Source: CAITJF01 sp032654645 (GTDB taxonomy: Bacteria > Pseudomonadota > Gammaproteobacteria > Burkholderiales > Gallionellaceae). Taken from it: a DNA stretch of 64,000 bases. The notes under the pieces were generated by a model that saw nothing but the letters and a program-made list of their open reading frames with translations, was not told the DNA's origin and did no database searches. Shown here in pieces: positions 1 to 8,601 of the stretch. The DNA lies in assembly GCA_032654645.1 (NCBI GenBank), contig JAULAW010000003.1, forward strand, positions 62,001 through 126,000, in the 5' to 3' direction. Position 1 is the first letter of the stretch. The number at the start of each line of letters is the position of its first letter. The position numbers and the translations under genes are program-made.

Positions 1-1319
1 CGTTGGATGGGCTTCCGGTCAATGATCTTAATGTGCAAATCGCTGCAAAATTATTCGAACAATATCAAAATAACATTTCGGTTCTGGTTGCGAAAATACC
101 CAATCTGGCGGCAGCAAAAAAAGCCGCGAGGTCAATTATGGCCGGTGCCGACAATTTGCTGGCAAAGGCCCAGTCACTGGTGAATGCTTACCAGTATTCG
201 TTAACCGTACTCATTTCCGCCACAGTTATGCCGACAGCGGCAGGGTTGACGCTGTTGCTGATGATGCTGCTGTCCAAGGAATACAATGCCGAATCGCATC
301 GGCGCATTGCGGAAGCGGAACGCACCAACAGGCAGAACCAGAACGCGATCTTGCGCCTGATGAACGAATTGGGCGATCTGGCGGAAGGCAACCTGACGAT
401 CCACGCGACGGTGACGGAAGATATTACTGGCGCGATCGCCGATTCGGTGAATTACACCGTTGAAGAGCTGCGCAAACTGGTGGCGCACATTACTGCGGCG
501 GCGGAACAGATGGGGTCGGCGACCAAAGATGCAACGGACATTTCCAGGGGATTGCTGCAAGCGGCGCAAAAACAGGCGCACGAGATCCATGAAGCGGAAG
601 ACTCGGTGCTGCTGATGACCAGGTCGATCATGGAGGTGGATGCCAGCGCGGCGCAGTCTGCCGAAGTGGCGCGCCGCACCCTGGCGGTGACCGAGCAAGG
701 CGCCCTGGCGGTGCGCAACTCCATCGCGGGCATGGACGGCATCCGCGAGCAGATCCAGGAAACATCCAAGCGTATCAAACGGCTCGGCGAAAGCTCGCAG
801 GAGATCGGTGAAATTGTGGACCTGATCTCCGATATTACCGAGCAGACCAACGTGCTGGCGTTGAATGCGGCGATTCAGGCCGCTTCCGCCGGCGAGGCGG
901 GGCGCGGCTTCTCGGTGGTGGCGGAAGAAGTGCAGCGCCTGGCGGAACGCTCCGCCGAGGCGACCAAGCAGATCAGCGCGCTGGTGATGATGATCCAGAG
1001 CGACACCCATGATGCGGTGGCGGCGATGGAAAAAAGCACGCTGGGCGTGGTGGAAGGCGCCAAGCTGTCAGATCGGGCCGGCCAATCGTTGCGTGAGATC
1101 GAACAGGTGTCCAACGAATTGGCCAACCTGATCAGCAGCATTTCGGTTTCCACGCAGGTGCAGACCGACATGGCCAGCGAAGTGGTCAAAGCGATGCAGG
1201 ATATTCTGCGCATCACCGAACAAACCACCGAAGGAACACAGTCGACCACCAATTCTGTTTCAAAGTTGGCCAGCCTGGCCACCGACCTGAAGGGTTCAGT
1301 GTCGGGCTTCAAGTTGTAA
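1..1319 (+). CDS. pilJ: PilJ-like methyl-accepting chemotaxis receptor (5' truncated by window)
   Basis: C-terminal part of a membrane chemoreceptor that feeds the Pil-Chp (twitching motility) signalling system. The frame is open to the window edge, so the true start lies outside; the first in-frame start-like codon is a TTG at base 3. A hydrophobic segment lies at about residues 64-91 of the visible part. It is followed by a HAMP-like linker and a long coiled-coil signalling domain with the conserved MCP hairpin tip near residue 290-310 (motif EAGRGFSVVAEEVQRLAERS). The stop is 18 bases before chpA, as expected for a pilJ-chpA operon. The PilJ assignment rests mainly on this neighbour; the MCP family assignment is certain. 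Confidence 0.88.
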   Translation, partial: LDGLPVNDLNVQIAAKLFEQYQNNISVLVAKIPNLAAAKKAARSIMAGADNLLAKAQSLVNAYQYSLTVLISATVMPTAAGLTLLLMMLLSKEYNAESHRRIAEAERTNRQNQNAILRLMNELGDLAEGNLTIHATVTEDITGAIADSVNYTVEELRKLVAHITAAAEQMGSATKDATDISRGLLQAAQKQAHEIHEAEDSVLLMTRSIMEVDASAAQSAEVARRTLAVTEQGALAVRNSIAGMDGIREQIQETSKRIKRLGESSQEIGEIVDLISDITEQTNVLALNAAIQAASAGEAGRGFSVVAEEVQRLAERSAEATKQISALVMMIQSDTHDAVAAMEKSTLGVVEGAKLSDRAGQSLREIEQVSNELANLISSISVSTQVQTDMASEVVKAMQDILRITEQTTEGTQSTTNSVSKLASLATDLKGSVSGFKL

Positions 1320-1337
1320 TCCCGGGCAAGAACACAG

Positions 1338-4300
1338 ATGGCCAAGAACGCACCATTCGGTCTCATCGCGCTTATTACCGTGAAACCCGGCCTGGACGGC
1401 ACGCTGGCCAAGATCGGCGCGCGGCTGGAACAGTATCTCGATGCGCCTGTCGCCAATGCGGTTGCTCTGGGATCGGTGCGCAGCGATTTGCGCCGTTTGA
1501 TCGGGGTGCTGAAGATGGTGCGCCTGGATGGCGTGATCGTGTTCTGCACCGAACTCGAAATCGTGCTGGGAGAACTCGCGGCGAATCCGCAACAGGTTTC
1601 CGGATTGCATCGCGACGTGCTGCGCCGCGCCCTGTCCGGGCTGACCCAATATCTTGATTCGTTGCCACATGGGGCGGCTAACGCCGCATTGCGTTTATTC
1701 CCGCAATACCAGGCGTTGCAACAGCTGCGCGGCCTGGAAATGTCGTTCAAACTGGATTTGTTCTATCCAAATCTGGCCGTGCAATTGCCGCAGCAGGTGC
1801 TGAGCGCGCCCCCGGAAAGAGACACGGTAGCGCGCCTGAGGGCATTGCGCAGCCAGTATCAACAAGGCTTGATGCGCTGGCTGCGCCACGACGATGTATC
1901 CGCCGCATTGCAATTGATGCAACAGGCATTGGACGGCGTAATGGGTTGCGTGCCGCAGGATGATGGGCGCGCTTTCTGGTGGGTTGCCAGCGGCCTGCTC
2001 GATTGTTTGAGAATTGACAGCCAGCCCCAGGAACTGAATGTGCGCAAATTGCTGGGCCGCATAGACCAGCAGATACGCGCGGTTACCGATGGCAATACCG
2101 GTGATGTGCAACCGGCCCTGAACGAGATGCTCTATCTGATCGGGATCAGCCACACCGGGAGCGGACGGGTGAGCGCGATCAAACAGGCTTACAGGCTGGA
2201 TTATTTCTTGCCCGAACTTTCGACATTGTCTTCCGGCGAAGTGGTGCAACTGCTGAGCGTCATGCACGACCAGTTGCGCGTCGCCGAAGAAAATCTGGAA
2301 CTGTGCGTGCAGGGCGACCAGGCGGCATGTGCCGAATTCATCGAGAATGTGGGGCAGATCGCGTTGCAGGGGGCAAAGCTCGACCGCGATACTTTGCAGT
2401 ATCTGACCAGGCAAATTCAAGCGTTGTCGCTCTATGTGAAGGTGCCGGAACAAGCGCAACTGATCGCCATGGATATGGCGATAGCGCTGCTCCTGCTGGA
2501 CAGCGGCATCAAGCATTACAGCAGCCTGGGCAGCGATTTTCATGGCCAGGCGCGCACCCTGTTCGAGCGCATGCAAGCGGCGCTGCGGCATCAGCCGGAA
2601 AATACCCAACAACTGGCGAAACTGGTTGGCCTGCATTACCAGATGGAGCAGGGTGACATACTGATCCACCTGGCCAACGAAATGCTGGTGAATCTCCAGA
2701 ATGCCAAGCAATGTCTGGATAGTTTTTTCAACGATACAGGCAAACGTGATGAGCTGGCCGCATCGCTGCGCTTGCTGAGTCAGATGCATGGCGGCCTGAG
2801 TATCTCGACACTGGATCAGGCGGACCAGTTGCTGCTGTCCATTCAGTCAAATATCCGCCGCTTCGAGCACGGGGATAACATCCCCAGCCCCCTGGAAAGC
2901 CAAGCGCTGGGCGAAGCGGTGCAAGCGCTGGAAAACTATCTGCAACGCCTGGCACACGGCCAGGCAGAGGACGTTGCGCCATTACAGGCGGCATTGGCCG
3001 GGATGGCCAAACTGCATCAGGATGTCGCGCCGATCGCAACGGCCACCACCGAACCACCTCGTGTTGCCCCAGAGATACAGCCTCCGGCAGGCGAAGATCA
3101 GGAATTGCTCGATGTGTTTCTGGAAGAAGCGCAAGAGGTGTTGAACACCATGCGCGAGAACATTGAAATTTGCCAATCACAGCCGGACAACCGCGAGCCA
3201 TTGGTGGTCATAAGGCGCGGTTTTCATACCCTCAAGGGCAGCGGACGCATGGTCGGCTTGACCGATTTGGGGGAAGTTGCCTGGTGCGTCGAGCGTGCGC
3301 TGAACAAATGCCTGCGGGATAACCAGCCGATCACGCAGAATTTGCTGCGTTTCATCACCGGGGCGACACAAAAATTTGCCGGCTGGGTGGACGCGATCAA
3401 TAGCCGAGGCGCGGCAAGCATTGAAGCGGTTGACCTGATTGAGACCGCGCAACAGATTGAGAATGGCCTCGCCCCGGATCAGAAGGCGGAGGATGTCGTG
3501 GTCATAGGTGAGATCACCCTGCCTTCAACGTTGTTCAAGATCGCCAGCGCAGAGGCCAGGCAAAACGTGCTGGAGCTACATAAACAGCTTGGCGAATTGC
3601 GCGCGGCGGCACCGCCGATTGTGCAATACGACTTTATGCGCGCCGCACACACCTTGGCCAGCGTGAATCGCACCATGGGGTTTACCGCAGCGGCGGAACT
3701 GGCTTATGCACTGGAAGGCTGGTTGCAGGCGCACTTGGACGGTGAGTTCATGTTGGACGAATCCGATCTGGTTTTGTTAGAGCAATCTAACGCCGCTCTC
3801 GATACGATGGTTCAGTCTGTCTGCGAGAAACAGGTACCGCAGGCGCGAGCTGATTTGGTGAGTCAATTAATTGCCTATAAGCGTCCGCCTGGGAGTGAAG
3901 TTGCTGAGCCACAAGTTATTGCGGAGCAACCGCTTGCCACTGCTGCTCCCGTGGCGGTGGCCGAGCCAAAAACGCCAGCCAAGGCGGGAAAACTGCAAGT
4001 CAGAGACGATGTAGACGAACAGTTGCTGCCAGTATTCCTGGAAGAAGCAGACGACCTATACCCCAAGATAGGCGCGGGATTGCGCGATTGGCGTGACAAG
4101 CCGGATGACGAGCAGAAATCGCAATTACTAAAACGGCTGTTGCACACGCTCAAGGGCAGCGCACGCATGGCGGGTGCAATGCGTATCGGCGAGCTGGCGC
4201 ATAGCCTGGAAGAGCGCATATTGTCCGCCAAACAAAAGAGACAGCAAGAGGGATTTTGGGACGAGCTGGACAGTGATTTTGATGGCATCAACAGCAAACT

Positions 4301-6197
4301 GGAGGAGTTGCGCGGGGGGAAGGCCGGGGAGGAACACGTAATCGAACGCAGGGAAGAGCGCCGCATTCCGGAATCGGGTACGGGAGCCCACTTGTTTGGC
4401 AATATCTTGCGTGTGCGTTCGGATGTAATAGATCGCCTGGTAAACGAGGCCGGTGAAATCAGCGTGGCGCGTTCGCGCATGGAAACCGAAATGCGCGCCT
4501 TCAAGGAAGCCTTGCTGGAACTTACCGGCAGTGTGGCGAGTTTGCGCAAGCAACTGCGCGAAGTGGAAATTCAGGCAGAGAGCCAGATGCAGGCGCGCGT
4601 CTCGCTGGCCAAGGATAGCGCCGCACAGTTTGATCCGCTGGAATTCGACCGCTTTACCCGCTTGCAGGAATTGACGCGATTCATGAACGAAAGCGTGCAT
4701 GACGTGCAGACCGTACAGCAGGCGCTATTGAAAAATGTTGACGTAACCGTTGCAGCGATGTCGACACAGAGGCGGATAAACCGCGAGTTGCAACAAAGCC
4801 TGATGAATGTGCGCATGGTGCCTTTCGCCAGTATCAGCGAAAGGCTATATCGCGTTGTACGGAAATCGGCTAAAGAACTGAACAAGCGCGCCAATCTGGA
4901 ATTGCAGGGCACAGGTGTGGAACTGGATCGCAGCGTATTGGAAAAAATGACCGCGCCATTCGAGCACTTGCTGCGCAATGCCATAGCTCACGGCCTGGAG
5001 GACGAAGAGCTGCGCGTGAAGCACGGCAAATCCGGCATCGGTGAAATCCGCCTGAATTTGCGCCACGAAAGTAATGAAGTAGTGTTTGAATTCAGCGATG
5101 ATGGCGCTGGTTTAAACATTGCCGGGTTGCGCAAAAAGGCCGAAGCCAAGGGATTGTTGCATCCGGGCCAAGCGGCCAGCGACAATCAAATAGCGCAACT
5201 CATATTCGTCTCGGGCATTTCGACCGCAACCGAAGTGACGGAAATGGCTGGGCGCGGCATCGGTATGGATGTGGTGCGCAGCGAAATCGCCGCGCTGGGC
5301 GGGCGCATTGATGTGAGTTCGAGGCAAGGGCTGGGAACCTATTTCACCATCCACCTGCCGCTCACACTGGCCGTCACTCAGGTGCTGATGGTGCGCTGCG
5401 GCACTGCGACTTACGCGATTCCATCCACCATGGTGGAGCAGGTGCGCCAGGCTAAACCGGCGGAACTGACACAAATTTACCGCAATCGCCAAGTCGAATG
5501 GCAGGGCAATACCTACCCGTTCCATTACCTGCCCCACTTATTGGGAGACGACGAACAGGCGCCGGAAAACCTGCCGCGCAACCCGGTTTTGCTGCTGCGT
5601 AGCGGTGATCAGCGGATTGCCATGCATGTCGATGGCCTGCAAGGCAACCATGATGCGGTGGTGAAAAATATCGGCCCGCAACTGGCGCGGTTGCCGGGGA
5701 TTGCCGGTGCGACCGTGATGGGTGATGGCGCGGTGGTGCTGATTCTGAACCCGGTGCAACTGTCGCAGCGCAGCGGCCTGACAGCACGCAAGATCAGCAA
5801 AGCCACGCCTGAAGCGCTGCGCACTTACCCGCTGGTAATGGTGGTGGATGACTCGCTGACCGTGCGCAAAATTACCGCTCGCTTGCTGGAACGTGCCGGG
5901 TATCAGGTTGTCACTGCCAAGGATGGCTTGGATGCGCTGGAACAGCTCAGCGAAATCAGCCCTTCCGTGATATTGCTGGACATTGAAATGCCGCGTATGG
6001 ACGGCTTCGAATTGACCAAACACCTGCGCCGGGATCCCAATAAACGGCGCCTGCCCATCATCATGATCACTTCCCGCATTGCTGACAAGCACCGCAATTA
6101 TGCGTATGAGATGGGTGTTGACGCTTATCTCGGCAAGCCGTATCAGGAAGAAGAGTTGTTGCAGCTCATAGACAACATTATCAACGCGCCTTCATGA
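1338..6197 (+). CDS. chpA: ChpA/PilL-type hybrid chemotaxis histidine kinase
   Basis: A 1619-residue CheA-like kinase of the Pil-Chp system. It takes signals from PilJ and phosphorylates PilG/PilH-type regulators that control type IV pilus extension and retraction. Two clear Hpt sites carry HTLKGS motifs with His at about residues 630 and 935. A degenerate Hpt-like helix (HTLASVNRT, about 770) lies between them, and the first 600 residues look like further degenerate Hpt modules. The ATPase has its N-box (HLLRNAIAHGLE, about 1210), a DDGAGL box and a GRGIGMDVV box, followed by a CheW-like domain. A C-terminal receiver has its phospho-acceptor Asp near 1547 (LLDIEMPRMDG). Size and order match Pseudomonas ChpA, with fewer intact Hpt sites. 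Confidence 0.95.
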   Translation: MAKNAPFGLIALITVKPGLDGTLAKIGARLEQYLDAPVANAVALGSVRSDLRRLIGVLKMVRLDGVIVFCTELEIVLGELAANPQQVSGLHRDVLRRALSGLTQYLDSLPHGAANAALRLFPQYQALQQLRGLEMSFKLDLFYPNLAVQLPQQVLSAPPERDTVARLRALRSQYQQGLMRWLRHDDVSAALQLMQQALDGVMGCVPQDDGRAFWWVASGLLDCLRIDSQPQELNVRKLLGRIDQQIRAVTDGNTGDVQPALNEMLYLIGISHTGSGRVSAIKQAYRLDYFLPELSTLSSGEVVQLLSVMHDQLRVAEENLELCVQGDQAACAEFIENVGQIALQGAKLDRDTLQYLTRQIQALSLYVKVPEQAQLIAMDMAIALLLLDSGIKHYSSLGSDFHGQARTLFERMQAALRHQPENTQQLAKLVGLHYQMEQGDILIHLANEMLVNLQNAKQCLDSFFNDTGKRDELAASLRLLSQMHGGLSISTLDQADQLLLSIQSNIRRFEHGDNIPSPLESQALGEAVQALENYLQRLAHGQAEDVAPLQAALAGMAKLHQDVAPIATATTEPPRVAPEIQPPAGEDQELLDVFLEEAQEVLNTMRENIEICQSQPDNREPLVVIRRGFHTLKGSGRMVGLTDLGEVAWCVERALNKCLRDNQPITQNLLRFITGATQKFAGWVDAINSRGAASIEAVDLIETAQQIENGLAPDQKAEDVVVIGEITLPSTLFKIASAEARQNVLELHKQLGELRAAAPPIVQYDFMRAAHTLASVNRTMGFTAAAELAYALEGWLQAHLDGEFMLDESDLVLLEQSNAALDTMVQSVCEKQVPQARADLVSQLIAYKRPPGSEVAEPQVIAEQPLATAAPVAVAEPKTPAKAGKLQVRDDVDEQLLPVFLEEADDLYPKIGAGLRDWRDKPDDEQKSQLLKRLLHTLKGSARMAGAMRIGELAHSLEERILSAKQKRQQEGFWDELDSDFDGINSKLEELRGGKAGEEHVIERREERRIPESGTGAHLFGNILRVRSDVIDRLVNEAGEISVARSRMETEMRAFKEALLELTGSVASLRKQLREVEIQAESQMQARVSLAKDSAAQFDPLEFDRFTRLQELTRFMNESVHDVQTVQQALLKNVDVTVAAMSTQRRINRELQQSLMNVRMVPFASISERLYRVVRKSAKELNKRANLELQGTGVELDRSVLEKMTAPFEHLLRNAIAHGLEDEELRVKHGKSGIGEIRLNLRHESNEVVFEFSDDGAGLNIAGLRKKAEAKGLLHPGQAASDNQIAQLIFVSGISTATEVTEMAGRGIGMDVVRSEIAALGGRIDVSSRQGLGTYFTIHLPLTLAVTQVLMVRCGTATYAIPSTMVEQVRQAKPAELTQIYRNRQVEWQGNTYPFHYLPHLLGDDEQAPENLPRNPVLLLRSGDQRIAMHVDGLQGNHDAVVKNIGPQLARLPGIAGATVMGDGAVVLILNPVQLSQRSGLTARKISKATPEALRTYPLVMVVDDSLTVRKITARLLERAGYQVVTAKDGLDALEQLSEISPSVILLDIEMPRMDGFELTKHLRRDPNKRRLPIIMITSRIADKHRNYAYEMGVDAYLGKPYQEEELLQLIDNIINAPS

Positions 6198-6205
6198 CAG
6201 GGTGG

Positions 6206-6345
6206 TTAAGACATGCTCTGTGAATCCTCACACTTCACCATCTCCCACGCCCGCAACGGCACGAGGCGATAATCGCCGAACTTAACTGCCGTAGGCACAT
6301 GCCATTCTTCCTTGCGAAGTTCCAGTTGATCGCCGGGATTGGCTT
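6206..6345 (-). pseudogene. Diverged second copy of the pyrC 3' end
   Basis: The minus-strand frame here encodes a peptide that aligns with the last ~30 residues of the intact pyrC at 7212-8252. From LRKE onward, 20 of 29 residues are identical, ending RLVPLRA(W/G)EM in both. The DNA is also visibly alignable, including the shared run caacggcacgaggcg. No dihydroorotase active site is present, so it cannot be functional. It lies immediately after brnA, so the ~870 bases holding three small genes are bracketed by two direct copies of the pyrC end. The divergence suggests an old duplication, or a foreign pyrC end brought in with the islet. Confidence 0.8.
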
Positions 6346-6350
6346 CAACC

Positions 6351-6650
6351 TCACGCTCTACGCGAATGGCGCGTGACGTAGTCGCGCAGCACCCCGTCCA
6401 TGCGTGACTGCCACCCTTCACCAGTGGACTTGAAATACGCCAATACCTCCGGGCTGTAGCGCACTGATACGAGTTGCTTCGTACTTTCGGACTTGGGGCG
6501 TCCGCGCAGCGCTCGCATTGGAACCATGGACTTCAATTGCTTCGGCGTGAGCGGTTGAGCGCCGGGATCTGCCTTGGCCGCAGCAGTAATAACCTTGTCT
6601 TCTTGCAAAGTAGGCATCACGACAGATGGACGTTTAGATACTTTTGACAT
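6351..6650 (-). CDS. brnA: BrnA-family antitoxin
   Basis: A 99-residue antitoxin predicted to neutralise BrnT and to repress the shared promoter. The C-terminal half has the ribbon-helix-helix pattern typical of BrnA (VSVRYSPEVLAYFKSTGEGW, then WQSRMDGVLRDYV). The N-terminal half is Lys/Pro-rich and probably flexible, as expected for the toxin-binding part. Its start overlaps the end of brnT by 17 bases, the usual toxin-first order of brnTA. It is somewhat longer than many BrnA proteins at its N-terminus. Confidence 0.85.
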   Translation of the reverse strand: MSKVSKRPSVVMPTLQEDKVITAAAKADPGAQPLTPKQLKSMVPMRALRGRPKSESTKQLVSVRYSPEVLAYFKSTGEGWQSRMDGVLRDYVTRHSRRA

Positions 6651-6903
6651 AGTGTGTTACCTCGCGACGGTTGGCTCGGCGCAGGCTGATAATCCGCCGT
6701 GCCTTGCCACGTTCCACAAACGCCACGTAGTAGAGGATGCCGGTCTTCGGTGCGAGTGCGACCATACGCAACTCACCGTACTCGAAGCGGTCATCGACCC
6801 AAACCAGCGCAGCTTCCCAATCGAGTTCATCTGCCAAGGCAAGAGAGACGCCATGCTTCGTCTGGTTTGTTGCGTCCTTGGTTGAATCGAACTCGATTTT
6901 CAT
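6634..6903 (-). CDS. brnT: BrnT-family ribonuclease toxin
   Basis: An 89-residue BrnT toxin, a RelE-like fold RNase that inhibits translation when freed from BrnA. Typical family features are the start KIEFDSTKDATNQTKHGVSL, the stretch WEAALVWVDDRFEYGELR, and the C-terminal RRIISLRRANRREV carrying basic catalytic and RNA-binding residues. It is the first gene of the pair. There is no Shine-Dalgarno sequence upstream of its ATG, and the promoter predicted at 6909-6937 would start the transcript almost at the ATG, so the message may be leaderless. Confidence 0.9.
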   Translation of the reverse strand: MKIEFDSTKDATNQTKHGVSLALADELDWEAALVWVDDRFEYGELRMVALAPKTGILYYVAFVERGKARRIISLRRANRREVTHYVKSI

Positions 6904-6908
6904 GCTTT

Positions 6909-6937
6909 ACTGTAGCTACAATAAAGGCGTTTGTCAA
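6909..6937 (-). promoter_or_regulatory. Predicted brnTA promoter with overlapping palindromic operator
   Basis: On the minus strand a perfect -35 hexamer TTGACA (6932-6937) is followed after 17 bases by TACAGT (6909-6914). The perfect 10-bp palindrome TGTAGCTACA (6911-6920) overlaps the -10 box, a good position for repression by the BrnA-BrnT complex. The expected transcription start falls at about the A of the brnT ATG. Confidence 0.65.
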
Positions 6938-6972
6938 TCGAGCGAACGAGCGGGGTCAGCTTCGCAATAAAC

Positions 6973-7191
6973 TCAAGCCGCCTGTTTATGCAGTGCGCGA
7001 TATACCGATTCGGATACTTCCATCGGCATGAAAAGTTTTTCCGAATAAACGTAATCCTCGCCATCCTCATCCACACTGCGGATGCAGTGCATGGCCTCTG
7101 CTTTTGGGTCTGGCAGCAGCTCGTAAAGTTTGCGCACTTCCAACGATGCTGCGTATCCTTCATTGCTCAGGCAGATGATATATTTTTCCAT
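6973..7191 (-). CDS. Small conserved hypothetical protein (72 aa)
   Basis: A 72-residue acidic protein starting MEKYIICLSNEGYAASLEV, with a second conserved-looking part DEDGEDYVYSEKLFMPMEV. I chose the ATG at 7191 because GAGG lies at suitable spacing just upstream; longer versions of the frame run over pyrC codons. Similar short proteins (a beta-rich N-terminal segment, then a D-E-D-G-E-D-Y motif) are common in proteobacteria, but I know of no function. It sits between pyrC and brnT inside the pyrC-end duplication, so it may be islet cargo. Confidence 0.7.
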   Translation of the reverse strand: MEKYIICLSNEGYAASLEVRKLYELLPDPKAEAMHCIRSVDEDGEDYVYSEKLFMPMEVSESVYRALHKQAA

Positions 7192-7211
7192 GGTGTGCCT
7201 CAAATGCACCT

Positions 7212-8252
7212 TTACTCCACCATCTTCCACTTCATCATCTCTCCCGCCCGCAACGGCACGAGGCGGTGCTCGCCGAACCCCACAGAGGCAGGCACTTGCC
7301 ATTTTTCTTTGCGCAGGGTGATGGTCTGGGTGTTGCGCGGCAAGCCATAGAAATCTGCGCCATGAAAACTGGCGAAGGCTTCCAGCTTGTTTAGGGCGCC
7401 GACCTGCTCGAAGGCTTCGGCGTACAGTTCGATGGCGGCGTGGGCGGTGTAGCATCCGGCGCAGCCGCAGGCGGTTTCCTTGGTGTGTTGCGCGTGCGGG
7501 GCGCTGTCGGTGCCGAGGAAGAATTTTTTGTTGCCGCTGCTGGCCGCCGCAACCAATGCTTCGCGGTGCGTCTCGCGTTTCAATACCGGCAGGCAATAGT
7601 AATGCGGGCGGATGCCGCCGCTGAACATGGCGTTGCGGTTGTACAGCAGGTGGTGCGCGGTGAGGGTCGCGGCGATGTTGTCCGGCGCGTCCGTCACGAA
7701 CTGCGCGGCATCGCGCGTAGTGATGTGCTCGAACACGACACGCAACTCCGGCAGGTCGCGCAGCAGGGGTTGCAGCACGCGCTCGATGAATACCGCCTCG
7801 CGGTCAAATATGTCCACCGCCGGGTCGGTCACTTCGCCATGCACCAGCAGTGGTATGCCGCAGCGCTGCATTTCTTCCAGCGCGGGATAGGTCTTGCGGA
7901 TGTCGGTGACGCCCGCATCGGAATGGGTGGTGGCGCCCGCCGGGTAGAGTTTCACCGCATGCACTACGCCGCTTTTCCTGGCGCGCTGAATTTCCTGCGC
8001 GGTGGTGTTGTCGGTGAGATACAGCGTCATCAGTGGCCGGAACCTTGAGCTTGCAGACATCGCTGTGATGATGCGCGTGCGGTAAGCTTGCGCCTCACTG
8101 GTCGTGGTCACCGGCGGTTTGAGGTTGGGCATGATGATGGCGCGGGCAAATTGGCGCGCGGTATCGGGCAGCACAGAGCGCATCAGCGCATCATCACGCA
8201 GGTGCAGGTGCCAGTCGTCGGGGCGGGTGAGTTTGATTTCCATATTTGGCAT
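7212..8252 (-). CDS. pyrC: Dihydroorotase, PyrC type
   Basis: A cytosolic zinc enzyme of 346 residues that cyclises N-carbamoyl-aspartate to dihydroorotate in pyrimidine synthesis. All hallmarks are visible: the HxH metal pair in DWHLHLRD near the start, the carboxylated Lys in VKLYPAGATT, metal-binding His in LLVHGEVTD and VFEHITT, and catalytic Asp in GTDSAPH. Length equals the E. coli-type class II enzyme. The start could also be the Met four codons downstream (8243). It reads away from lnt, and the space between holds a REP/MITE-like element. Its 3' end is partly duplicated at 6206-6345. Confidence 0.97.
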   Translation of the reverse strand: MPNMEIKLTRPDDWHLHLRDDALMRSVLPDTARQFARAIIMPNLKPPVTTTSEAQAYRTRIITAMSASSRFRPLMTLYLTDNTTAQEIQRARKSGVVHAVKLYPAGATTHSDAGVTDIRKTYPALEEMQRCGIPLLVHGEVTDPAVDIFDREAVFIERVLQPLLRDLPELRVVFEHITTRDAAQFVTDAPDNIAATLTAHHLLYNRNAMFSGGIRPHYYCLPVLKRETHREALVAAASSGNKKFFLGTDSAPHAQHTKETACGCAGCYTAHAAIELYAEAFEQVGALNKLEAFASFHGADFYGLPRNTQTITLRKEKWQVPASVGFGEHRLVPLRAGEMMKWKMVE

Positions 8253-8601
8253 TCTAAAGGAAACTCTTCCTCTTCACCCATTATAGATAAGCTGCCATTC
8301 ATGCGCCCTCTCCTCAATCCTACCCATGAAACTTGGTGGACTGTGAATACGGTCGTATGTAGGAGCGCAATTTATTGCGCGATCATCAATATCATATCGC
8401 CCAATAAATTGGGCTCCTACAGCAGCGCTCGTTCTCGCTACGCTTTTGGTTCAGGGGTTCAATTCGGGCGAAAAAATTGGGATGAGGGTTGGCGGGAATG
8501 AGCGCGCCCGTAATGGTCAGCATGGGTTGAAGCAATTTAATATTTTCTACCCGCTACTTTTTCTAGGATAATCTGGCTCGTCAATTTGCTGGTGCAACTG
8601 A
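8253..8601. other. Intergenic region between pyrC and lnt
   Basis: About 350 bases with no credible gene. They contain a REP/MITE-like element (about 8314-8480), listed separately. The divergent promoters for pyrC and lnt must lie here, but I cannot place them with confidence. Confidence 0.6.
8314..8480. repeat. REP/MITE-like element with long hairpin, copy 1
   Basis: A unit of about 165 bp running from CCTACCCATGAA to GGGCGAAAAAATTGG. Its core (8359-8420) is an inverted repeat: GTAGGAGCGCAATTTATTGC pairs with CAATAAATTGGGCTCCTAC. The same unit, with small changes, occurs at about 48213-48370, including the flanking text CTCTCGCTACGCTTTTGGTT. Related hairpins without the flanks occur at 49900-50018 and 50991-51048. 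Confidence 0.85.
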
